Assembly: GCA_020429045.1 (NCBI GenBank) | Contig: JAGQLS010000001.1 | Coordinates: 62,001-126,000 of the forward strand | DNA length: 64,000 nucleotides | Direction: 5' to 3' | Source of the DNA: Candidatus Woesebacteria bacterium | GTDB taxonomy: Bacteria; Patescibacteriota; Microgenomatia; UBA1406; GWC2-37-13 | Shown: positions 57,944-64,000 of the stretch, piece by piece | How the letters are laid out: every line of letters begins with the position of its first letter | Numbering within the stretch: the stretch's first letter is position 1 | Notes under the pieces: generated by a model | Seen by the model: the letters and a program-made list of their open reading frames with translations, nothing else | Told to the model about the DNA's origin: nothing | Databases searched by the model: none | Position numbers and translations under genes: made by a program

Positions 57944-57995
57944 TTGTTTTTTCTAATTTTTAACTTATTTTGATCACTAAAATTCTATTTTTATT

Positions 57996-59723
57996 TCAAG
58001 ATTTATTAGTTAATCGTTGAACTATCTCTTCTGGCCACCAAGGGCGACCATCATATTTCAACCATTTTTCTTTAATATCAATACCTGTTTGCATCCTAAG
58101 TAACGAGCCAAACTGTGCGTGACTGTTATTTTCAATCAAAATTCTCCTATGGTTATATTTTACGTTCATAAAATCTTTAATTTTCTCTTCGTCTAATGGG
58201 TACAGATGAGTAAAGTGAACATATCCAAACCCTCTCTTAAATTTTTCAGCAAGGATTTTCATTGCTTCCAAAATCGGTCCTTTGTTGCTTCCCCATGAAA
58301 TAAATACAGTGTCGGCTTTGGGATCGCCATAAAATGTGGGTTCGGCAAAATGTTTTTTGAGATAGGTTTGTCGTTTTTTATCTCGCTTGTTTACCTGTTT
58401 GATGCGCTCCACACCAGACTCGGTGGTGTGAGAATCCTCAAGATGTTCATAGGAATTTGCTTGATAAAAAATACCTTCTTGGCCGGGAATAAGTTGCTCC
58501 GAAATACCGTCTGGTTCGTTTTTGTATCGGAGATATTCACTGCCCTGTTTGGTTTTGGCAACAATTTTTCCCCTGTCGATTTTATGGGTTTTGAGTAGTT
58601 TTAACACTCTGTCTTCTGGAAGCGACGTGTGGGATTCAGAGAGGAATTTGTCGGAAAGGAGGATAACGGGCGTTTGATATATGTCTGCAAGGTCGAATGC
58701 CTTGAGGGTGAGCGTGATCATCTCTTCTGGGTCTCCAGGGGCAAGGACAATTTTGGGGAATTCTCCATGACCGGCAAAAGTTGCAAACAACAAGTCGCCT
58801 TGTTCGGTCCACGTGGGCATGCCGGTTGCCGGACCCGATCGCATAGCCAAAAATAACACGAACCCAATCTCGGCAACTCCCGCATACGATAGTGCCTCGT
58901 TCATGAGGGCAAATCCACCGCCTGATGTGCCCACTGCTGCCCGCGCACCCGCAAACGCCGCACCAATGGCGGAGTTGACAACAGAAATTTCATCTTCGGG
59001 GTGACGGACAACCATACCGGTTTGATACTGTAAAGCCGCAAGAGTGCCAAGAACCGATGAAGAAGGCGTCATGGGATATGCGGCATAATACCGACAATCG
59101 GCGCCTATAACACCGAGTGAAAAGGCATCATTTCCTGTCACGACCATTTGTCTTTCGCCTTTCTTTTTCTGAAGAATTTGTTTGAGCGGGCAATGTTCTT
59201 TCAAGATGTAGTCGTATCCTTTTTTTGCAAGTTCGACATTTTCTTTGACAATTGCTTCACCTTTTTTCCCAAATTCATCGCGAATGATTGTTTCAAACAC
59301 CTTCAACTCTCCGCCAAGGAGTGCAAGCGAGGCACCAAGCGCAATTGAATTGACCATTTTTTGATCAATGTTGCATTCTTTTTTGAACGCTTTGAAGGGA
59401 ATGGGGATGAGGATAGATGTACTGTCTGGTTGAAAATCTTCGGGGTCGTATAAAATGACAGAGCCCAGATGTAGTCGATCTTTGTGAAGTTCAAATGTGT
59501 CTTTGTTTAAGCAAACGAGCATGTCTATTTCCCACTTTGGTGCAGAGACAGAGTCGTTGGAAATGACTACTTCGTAGGTGTTGTGACCGCCGCGTATAAG
59601 CGATGGGTATTCAGAATAATCAAAGGTGTGGTAGCCCGAACGAGTTGCAACTTTGGCTATTTCGAGGCCGCTGGTCATGATACCAAACCCAGCCTCCCCG
59701 CCTATTTTCCAATTAAATTTCAT
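57996..59723 (-). CDS. korA: 2-oxoacid:ferredoxin oxidoreductase, fused gamma-alpha subunit
   Basis: The gamma domain comes first (NWKIGGEAGFGIMTSG, FDYSEYPSLIRGGHNTYEV). The alpha/pyrimidine-binding domain starts near residue 210 with GNDAFSLGVIGADCRYYAAYPMTPS, and continues with RHPEDEISVVNSAIGAAFAGARAAVGTSGGGFALM. This is the 575-residue KorA/VorA-like layout with gamma fused ahead of alpha. ATG 59723 was chosen; an in-frame ATG at 59753 lies in the promoter region. TAAAAT on the reverse strand (59736-59731) is 7 bases before the ATG and overlaps a 9-bp palindrome. Confidence 0.94.
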   Translation of the reverse strand: MKFNWKIGGEAGFGIMTSGLEIAKVATRSGYHTFDYSEYPSLIRGGHNTYEVVISNDSVSAPKWEIDMLVCLNKDTFELHKDRLHLGSVILYDPEDFQPDSTSILIPIPFKAFKKECNIDQKMVNSIALGASLALLGGELKVFETIIRDEFGKKGEAIVKENVELAKKGYDYILKEHCPLKQILQKKKGERQMVVTGNDAFSLGVIGADCRYYAAYPMTPSSSVLGTLAALQYQTGMVVRHPEDEISVVNSAIGAAFAGARAAVGTSGGGFALMNEALSYAGVAEIGFVLFLAMRSGPATGMPTWTEQGDLLFATFAGHGEFPKIVLAPGDPEEMITLTLKAFDLADIYQTPVILLSDKFLSESHTSLPEDRVLKLLKTHKIDRGKIVAKTKQGSEYLRYKNEPDGISEQLIPGQEGIFYQANSYEHLEDSHTTESGVERIKQVNKRDKKRQTYLKKHFAEPTFYGDPKADTVFISWGSNKGPILEAMKILAEKFKRGFGYVHFTHLYPLDEEKIKDFMNVKYNHRRILIENNSHAQFGSLLRMQTGIDIKEKWLKYDGRPWWPEEIVQRLTNKS

Positions 59724-59732
59724 TAAGATGAT

Positions 59733-59759
59733 TTTAACATGTTTTACGATCATGTTAAA
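59733..59759. promoter_or_regulatory. Inverted repeat over the korA promoter
   Basis: tttaacatg (59733-59741) and catgttaaa (59751-59759) are perfect 9-bp arms with a 9-base spacer. The left arm overlaps the korA -10 box, a good place for a repressor or redox regulator. No regulator gene is adjacent. Confidence 0.5.
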
Positions 59760-59771
59760 TAACTGTTTCGT

Positions 59772-59800
59772 TTGAAATACTATAAGATATTTTATATACT
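59772..59800 (+). promoter_or_regulatory. Promoter of the zinc-ribbon gene
   Basis: TTGAAA (59772-59777), a 17-base spacer and TATACT (59795-59800) are followed by 9 bases and ATG 59810. Confidence 0.65.
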
Positions 59801-59809
59801 TATATTCTT

Positions 59810-60214
59810 ATGCGAGAATCAATGTCTTTAAATAATGAGTCGACCGTAAAGTATGTTTGTTGGTCTTGTGGAGTAGAATATCCAAGCACGTGTGCATGCA
59901 CGACTCTAGATTGTGAAGGTCCTGTCATGCAAACTAAAATTCCTTCTAACCCTCCACCGTATTGCGGTGGAAGTTCTGAAGAAAATGATCAAATAATTTT
60001 TACTAACTATGTCGATAGACCTGCTATGCGAACGTGCTGTAATTGTCACCAATCTTGGATGTGTACTAGAGAAGAATGGAAAAATGGAGTATGCCCACAA
60101 TGTGGGGCTTATGGCGAAGCTGGATTAATAGAAGAGACAATAACTAAGAATTTTCAATATTTAAACATGTATACAAGAGTAGTTATTTTCTTACGTCGAC
60201 TATTCAATCTATAA
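59810..60214 (+). CDS. Multi-zinc-ribbon protein of unknown function
   Basis: The 134-residue protein has a run of cysteine knuckles: YVCWSCGVEY, CACTTLDCEG, RTCCNCHQSW, WMCTREEW and VCPQCGAYG. At least two treble-clef zinc sites are likely. The C-terminal tail is basic and hydrophobic (MYTRVVIFLRRLFNL), perhaps an amphipathic membrane helix. It could bind RNA, DNA or protein; no enzyme domain is seen. It is convergent with a second tiny zinc-ribbon gene and divergent from korA. Confidence 0.75.
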   Translation: MRESMSLNNESTVKYVCWSCGVEYPSTCACTTLDCEGPVMQTKIPSNPPPYCGGSSEENDQIIFTNYVDRPAMRTCCNCHQSWMCTREEWKNGVCPQCGAYGEAGLIEETITKNFQYLNMYTRVVIFLRRLFNL

Positions 60215-60223
60215 AAAATTACC

Positions 60224-60352
60224 TTAATCATAACAACACGGGTCTTTGTAGCCGCAGTTTGTACAGGTTGCATCTCGTCCACCGGGCATACCATGTATAG
60301 TCGGCAAACCACACTGCGGACATTCGCGATCGTCGTTATTTTTCTTTATCAT
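60224..60352 (-). CDS. 42-residue zinc-ribbon microprotein
   Basis: ATG 60352 to TAA 60224 encodes a 42-residue protein with CPQCG, CTNCG and a final CC. The first four cysteines fit one zinc site. Its short length places it below usual gene-calling limits. It shares the CPQCG knuckle with the convergent zinc-ribbon gene, whose stop lies 10 bases away. It follows the ferredoxin gene, with a 51-base low-complexity gap (gactttttgactttaagac). Confidence 0.7.
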   Translation of the reverse strand: MIKKNNDDRECPQCGLPTIHGMPGGRDATCTNCGYKDPCCYD

Positions 60353-60403
60353 CTTTTTTGACTTTCGACTTTATAGACTTTTTGACTTTAAGACTTTTTC
60401 CGA

Positions 60404-60679
60404 CTAACTTGGAAACACTTTGTGGCCATCCTTGTCTGTGATCGCAATAGCCGCTGTGGGGCAAGCTCGTGCCGCATCGATGATGAGATCTTCGGTATCT
60501 TGGTCTGCAGAATCAAGAATAATAGCTTTTGCATCCGAGTCGAGAGTGAAGGTGTTGGGTGCAACTGCTACACATGTTGCAGCGCCAATGCACAAATCTT
60601 TGTCAACGTGTACAGAAAGATTGTGAACATTGACCGGACCATGAGGTTTGTCGGCGTTTTTGGGTTTTTGATCTGCCAT
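60404..60679 (-). CDS. Single-cluster ferredoxin
   Basis: The 91-residue protein has VDKDLCIGAATCVAVAPNTF, with C-x5-C where typical 4Fe-4S ferredoxins have C-x2-C-x2-C, and RACPTAAIAI for the last ligand. Only three cysteines are placed for the cluster, so a [3Fe-4S] or a [4Fe-4S] with a non-cysteine ligand is expected. It is the obvious electron carrier for the KorAB enzyme nearby. The N-terminal 20 residues are charged and variable. Confidence 0.88.
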   Translation of the reverse strand: MADQKPKNADKPHGPVNVHNLSVHVDKDLCIGAATCVAVAPNTFTLDSDAKAIILDSADQDTEDLIIDAARACPTAAIAITDKDGHKVFPS

Positions 60680-60701
60680 AGAAAAAAATAAATAATAATA
60701 A

Positions 60702-61061
60702 CTATTGCGACAATATTTTTTTAAGCGCCTCGAGGCTCAAGAGTGCACATTTGAGTCTATTTGGCGATAGTTCAACGTGTAATAATCCTACCACATCTTC
60801 TGGGGTTATGCCTTTCAATTCCTCAACTGGTGTATCTTTGACAAACTCGGTAAGGAGAGAAGCTGAAGCAAGAGAAATAGCGCATCCTTGTCCTGAGAAA
60901 CCGATGTCGATAAGTTTGCCTCCCTTAATAATCGCTTCCATGGTCAGCTCGTCACCACAGAGCGGATTTTTCACCTCAACTGCATGTGTTTTCTGGGAAA
61001 TTGTTTTGTAATTCCTCGGGTTGTGATAATGATCGAGAATAATATCTCCATAAATACTCAT
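60702..61061 (-). CDS. sufU: Fe-S cluster scaffold SufU/IscU
   Basis: The 119-residue protein starts YGDIILDHYHNPRNYK and carries all three scaffold cysteines: KNPLCGDELT (with its Asp), SGQGCAISLASAS and NRLKCALLSLEAL. It is the SufU-type lineage by the GDEL motif. It receives sulfur from SufS. It overlaps the upstream hydrolase gene by four bases (ATGA) and is 22 bases from the ferredoxin gene, so these are co-transcribed. Confidence 0.95.
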   Translation of the reverse strand: MSIYGDIILDHYHNPRNYKTISQKTHAVEVKNPLCGDELTMEAIIKGGKLIDIGFSGQGCAISLASASLLTEFVKDTPVEELKGITPEDVVGLLHVELSPNRLKCALLSLEALKKILSQ

Positions 61062-61864
61062 TTTTTGGGAAAATGTGATGTAATATAATTAAAAACTCTC
61101 ATGTTGCGAATATTCATGTGGTTGCTGGAAAATAATTTGAGTGTGATGTCTGCCTGAGGATGCTGCCTGCGAAACCTATCATAGTATTCTCGGCTTCGCT
61201 GCCAGGAGACAACTTTGTCTTTTGTGCCGTGAACAAGAAGGACACGTTTGTGTTGTAGTGTCGCCATGTGGTTCATGGGATTGAAGGAAGAATCGCTTTG
61301 AAGAACTAATGGCTTCCAGTCTGATCGCTCGACGTTACGGTAATAATATTTCCACCCATTGGTAATTTGAGCCCAGAACTCCCTATCGGTTTCTTGGCCG
61401 TATTTTTTTGCTTCTGTATCGTTATAGTCAAGCACGCCGGCGACCGTGACAATATTTTGTATACAGGATTGCGGATAAAAATGGAAGTAAAGCCCGACCA
61501 TGGTGCCTCCCCAACTCGAGCCGAGCAGGAGAATGTGCTTGATGTTAAGTTTCCTTTTCGTGTTTGACCAACAATCGACATATGCATCATTTTTGACTAG
61601 CATCTCTTCGATGATCGAAATGGTTTTGACGCTTGAATGAATGGTAAAATTCAAACCCCCAGAACGGCCGGATCCAAGATAGTCGGGCACGATGACACTG
61701 TAACCGAGTTTGCTGCTTATCTTGCTGTAAATTTCTTTTTTGCCATCGTCACCCATCGAAGGTCCACCTTTACAAAGGATGATGGCGTGTTTGTTGCCAG
61801 GGTTGTGGTAAAGATACCCGCCGACATCGCGATAAAAAAATTGTATTGCGTTTGTGATTTTCAT
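61058..61864 (-). CDS. Alpha/beta-hydrolase family protein
   Basis: The 268-residue hydrolase has the oxyanion region AIILCKGGPSMGDDGKKE, the nucleophile elbow LLGSSWGGTMVGL, a possible acid in LLVHGTKDKVVSW and a catalytic His in SSNHMNIRN. The HGTKDxVV motif matches dipeptidyl-peptidase or acylhydrolase types. Proline iminopeptidase is also close (GSGRSGG). The substrate is unknown. It is separated from sufS by the repeat-rich spacer 61865-61965, and is coupled to sufU. Confidence 0.83.
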   Translation of the reverse strand: MKITNAIQFFYRDVGGYLYHNPGNKHAIILCKGGPSMGDDGKKEIYSKISSKLGYSVIVPDYLGSGRSGGLNFTIHSSVKTISIIEEMLVKNDAYVDCWSNTKRKLNIKHILLLGSSWGGTMVGLYFHFYPQSCIQNIVTVAGVLDYNDTEAKKYGQETDREFWAQITNGWKYYYRNVERSDWKPLVLQSDSSFNPMNHMATLQHKRVLLVHGTKDKVVSWQRSREYYDRFRRQHPQADITLKLFSSNHMNIRNMRVFNYITSHFPKK

Positions 61865-61965
61865 ATATGAGTCATAAAGTCATAAGACTAGATAATTAGT
61901 TGATTAGATATTAGATGTTTGAGAAAAGTTACACGTCATAAGAGATAAGTTTCATGTTCTCTCTT
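61865..61965. repeat. Low-complexity spacer (second copy of the 48753-48836 words)
   Basis: On the reverse strand aacatctaatatctaatcaact and aattatctagtcttatgac repeat the spacer before the GT4 gene at 48837. Here they sit just before the hydrolase ATG at 61864. The rest is acacgtcataagagataag-like words. Confidence 0.6.
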
Positions 61966-63204
61966 TTATTTAAGCACAGCTTCAACTTTTTTCAAACCTG
62001 CGACCAATTTCTTAACATCCTCTTCAATATTGTACAAATAAAAACTCGCACGGACAGAAGCCGGGATACCCAAGTGCGTGTGTAGTGGCATCGTGCAATG
62101 GTGACCAGCCCGCACGGCAACCCCTTCTTCGTCTAAAATGTGTGCAACATCGTGGGCGTGATACTTCCCAAAAGTAAAGGTAACAATTCCTGATCGATAT
62201 GGTGCAGGAGGAGAATAAATAGTAATCCGATCGCCGAATGTTTTTTTCAAAGATGTAATGGTATGTGCAGCAAGCGTTACTTCATGTTGGTGGATCTTTT
62301 CAACTCCAACAGCATTGAGAAAGTCAACTGCAGCCCCAAGACCGATCGCCTGAGCAATGGCTGGCGTGCCAGCTTCAAACTTGTGTGGAGGTGAAGCATA
62401 CGTAGTTTTCTCAACCGTAACGTGATCAATCATTTCTCCGCCGAACTGGTAGGGTCGCATGCGTTCGAGTAACGCGCGTTTTCCCCACAAGACGCCGATG
62501 CCCGTTGGTCCGCACATTTTGTGACCCGAGAACGCAAGAAAGTCGCATCCCACATCTTGCACGTCGATCGGCATGTGCGGTGCAGCTTGTGCAGCATCGA
62601 CAATGGTAATAATATCAGGGTTTATTTTTTTTGCTGCAGTGATAATATCTTTCACAGAGTTGATCGTCCCCAAAGTGTTGGAGACATATGTGATGGCTAG
62701 AAGCTTTGTTTTTGAACTAATGAAATCGCTTATTTGACTTTTGCCTGTGGATTCGACTGCCAACGTAAAGTCATCCCGAATAGGAATAATCACCAAACTC
62801 CCTTGCGCTTTTGTAGCGATTTCTTGCCAAGGAACAAAATTAGAATGATGTTCCATGATTGTTGTCACAATCTCGTCGTCTTTACCAATAATTTCCGACC
62901 CAAGCGATGAAGCAACAAGATTTAAACTCTCTGTGGTGCCACGAGTAAAAATAACTTCCTCGGGTGATGATGCGTTGATAAACGTTGCGATGGATTTCCG
63001 TGCCCTCTCATATTCTTGGGTGGCTTTTTCTGCGATTGTGTAGATGCCACGATGGATGTTTGCAGAATATTCTATGTAGTATTGATTAACCGCGTCGATA
63101 ACAGTCTGAGGTTTCAATGATGTTGCCGAAGAATCGAGGTACGTAAGTGAAGGATTGTTTTGAAAGATCGGAAATTGTTTCTTTATATCTTGTATTGATG
63201 TCAT
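61966..63204 (-). CDS. sufS: Cysteine desulfurase SufS
   Basis: SufS takes sulfur from cysteine for Fe-S assembly. The PLP-lysine lies in FLAFSGHKMCGPTGIGVLWG, the reactive cysteine in VRAGHHCTMPLH, and VDAAQAAPHMPI holds the PLP-nitrogen Asp. The Rx15-like group II loop is short. ATG 63204 (MTSIQDIKKQFP, 412 residues) matches the family start. An in-frame upstream extension to 63312 runs through a terminator hairpin and is not coding. The gene is downstream of sufD with its own spacer. Confidence 0.95.
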   Translation of the reverse strand: MTSIQDIKKQFPIFQNNPSLTYLDSSATSLKPQTVIDAVNQYYIEYSANIHRGIYTIAEKATQEYERARKSIATFINASSPEEVIFTRGTTESLNLVASSLGSEIIGKDDEIVTTIMEHHSNFVPWQEIATKAQGSLVIIPIRDDFTLAVESTGKSQISDFISSKTKLLAITYVSNTLGTINSVKDIITAAKKINPDIITIVDAAQAAPHMPIDVQDVGCDFLAFSGHKMCGPTGIGVLWGKRALLERMRPYQFGGEMIDHVTVEKTTYASPPHKFEAGTPAIAQAIGLGAAVDFLNAVGVEKIHQHEVTLAAHTITSLKKTFGDRITIYSPPAPYRSGIVTFTFGKYHAHDVAHILDEEGVAVRAGHHCTMPLHTHLGIPASVRASFYLYNIEEDVKKLVAGLKKVEAVLK

Positions 63205-63210
63205 GTGTTT

Positions 63211-63237
63211 TCGATGAATCGACCTATGCATCGATGC
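63211..63237. promoter_or_regulatory. Tandem palindromes just upstream of sufS
   Basis: tcgat-ga-atcga (63211-63222) and gcatcgatgc (63228-63237) lie 6-33 bases before ATG 63204. This is a candidate operator for Fe-S or iron control; no matching regulator is in the window. Confidence 0.35.
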
Positions 63238-63255
63238 TTTACAATATTTTAGCAT

Positions 63256-63292
63256 AAAAAAGCCCCTGCAAATGGCGAAGCACTCACAGGGG
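63256..63292 (-). terminator. Rho-independent terminator between sufD and sufS
   Basis: On the reverse strand cccctg (63292-63287), a wobble-paired extension tgagtg/catttg and a cttcgc loop, then caggggc, are followed by six T's. It lies 84-120 bases after the sufD stop. It implies that sufD and sufS are at least partly separate transcripts. Confidence 0.72.
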
Positions 63293-63375
63293 GGATTGGT
63301 ACAAATATACAATAATATTTTACACCAGTTTTCAACAGTTTTGGATATAATCTGGATATGATTTGGATGTCACAT

Positions 63376-63927
63376 CTACCCTCTGACCTTATCTTCCAGC
63401 CTATCATACACCTCTTGTTTGAAACCTTCAACCAGCATCTGCTGTGCTTGAGAGGAAGATAAGCCGCGCATCTGCGCATATAAAAGTTGATCTCTGTTTA
63501 ATTTACCTGTTGTGGAACCATGGGTACAAAACACATCGTTTGCTAAAATTTCCAAAAAAGGGCGCGAATCGACAAACACCGAAGGCGAAAGAATGAGATT
63601 CTGATTTTTTTGATACGCATGACTTTGCTGAGCTTCCTTTTCTAGGCGGATAAGACCTTGATAGACAAATCGCGAATCATCTTCAAAAACCCCTTTGATA
63701 AAAAGATCTGAAATCGAACCCGGAGCAGTGTGATGTTGGATAGTTTCTACGTGATAATCGTCAGACGTTTTCCCTTCAAAAAGTCCTAGAATATAGAGTT
63801 CGACACCTGCAGTGATGATGTCAAACGTATACTTTCCCGAGCGGTTGTGCATAAACACCACGTAGCCCCCACTTTTATTGAACGTAAGTTTTTCGATAGT
63901 TGTTTCTCTTAAGTCGATAAATTCCAT
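63376..63927 (-). CDS. sufD: Minimal SufD/SufB-family Fe-S assembly protein
   Basis: The 183-residue protein covers only the beta-helix core and C-terminal helices of SufB/SufD. Visible hallmarks are HVETIQHHTAPGSISDLFIKGVF, RFVYQGLIRLEKEAQQSHAYQ, LSPSVFVDSRPFLEI, ANDVFCTHGSTTGKLNRDQL and GLSSSQAQQMLVEGF. Full SufD is above 400 residues, so the N-terminal half is missing. ANDVxCTHG and HHTAP point to the SufD/B scaffold face. SufB and SufC are not seen but may lie beyond the edge. ATG 63927 is clear. Confidence 0.88.
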   Translation of the reverse strand: MEFIDLRETTIEKLTFNKSGGYVVFMHNRSGKYTFDIITAGVELYILGLFEGKTSDDYHVETIQHHTAPGSISDLFIKGVFEDDSRFVYQGLIRLEKEAQQSHAYQKNQNLILSPSVFVDSRPFLEILANDVFCTHGSTTGKLNRDQLLYAQMRGLSSSQAQQMLVEGFKQEVYDRLEDKVRG

Positions 63928-63945
63928 TGTGGTAAAAATGAGTGT

Positions 63946-64000
63946 TTACGCGTGTTTTTCCTCTTTCAGGTGATGTCTGATATACAACACCCCGAGAATA
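63946..64000 (-). CDS. C-terminal end of an unknown gene at the window edge
   Basis: One reverse-strand frame reads ILGVLYIRHHLKEEKHA then TAA (63948-63946) and is open to the edge. Its place 18 bases upstream of sufD on the same strand suggests co-transcription. It does not look like the end of SufB. Only 17 codons are visible, so this is tentative. Confidence 0.35.
   Translation of the reverse strand, partial: ILGVLYIRHHLKEEKHA

Noticed and set aside
63205-63312. N-terminal extension of SufS
   Set aside because: The open frame continues to 63312, but the extra residues are rich in Cys and His with no family match, and they cover a clear terminator hairpin (63256-63292).
1-64000. Alternative genetic code (UGA as glycine) as in Gracilibacteria/SR1
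   Set aside because: Recognisable proteins end at TGA where their families end (rnhB, for example), and no conserved domain runs through an in-frame TGA.

Overview
The window looks like part of a chromosome from a Patescibacteria/CPR bacterium, plausibly of the Microgenomates group. This is an inference from gene content. Many enzymes are trimmed compared with their families: a 225-residue triosephosphate isomerase, a 589-residue UvrD, a MurE without its N-terminal domain, a 183-residue SufD, and a MetRS without its C-terminal tRNA-binding domain. An archaeal-type AMP phosphorylase is also present. Genes end in TGA in the ordinary way, so the Gracilibacteria/SR1 UGA-glycine code does not apply.

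Layout. (1) 1-5.1 kb: a truncated hexapeptide acyltransferase, rnhB, an LCP wall-polymer ligase, an AbrB/Doc toxin-antitoxin pair and a UvrD helicase. (2) 5.1-31 kb: a scattered cell-wall and division set on both strands, comprising tpiA, mraY, an undecaprenol-kinase homologue, yvcK, a GlmU-like protein, murA, murB, murC, pgeF, murE, a class B PBP, ftsK, mltG, murJ, and mraZ-rsmH-ftsL-like. Between these lie an AMP phosphorylase gene, a frameshifted GT39-type glycosyltransferase and several orphan genes. (3) 30.7-43.3 kb: thymidine kinase, the rpsO-pnp pair with a structured spacer, metG, a class A PBP, dtd, an HD protein, rarA, an RmlC-like epimerase and a stand-alone riboflavin kinase. (4) 43.3-52.2 kb: tRNA-Met and tRNA-Val, then a surface polysaccharide locus with a GT2, an O-antigen-ligase-like protein, a GT39, three GT4 and a FemAB-like protein. 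(5) 52-64 kb: a HAD phosphatase, a DUF433/DUF5615 pair, lon, a 2-oxoacid:ferredoxin oxidoreductase with a VOC gene between its subunits, zinc-ribbon proteins, a ferredoxin, and Fe-S assembly genes (sufU, sufS, a minimal sufD).

The genes fit a small fermentative cell with a full peptidoglycan and glycopolymer surface. Lipid II precursor synthesis (Mur), flipping (MurJ), polymerisation (class A and B PBPs), trimming (MltG), editing (PgeF, FemAB) and polymer attachment (LCP) are all represented. The oxidoreductase, ferredoxin and Suf genes form a redox and Fe-S module.

The most notable signals are regulatory. At about 16 transcription-unit starts a good -10 box lies only 5-9 bases before the ATG, which points to widespread leaderless mRNAs. 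mraZ carries a 10-bp-periodic TGG array across its own promoter and start codon. Two genes have frame breaks at homopolymer runs: a GT39 glycosyltransferase at T10 and T7, and an orphan gene at T8 nine codons after its start. A 40-base copy of the 3' part of tRNA-Met sits just downstream of the tRNA and resembles an integration scar. A palindromic repeat family and low-complexity words recur in the intergenic gaps.
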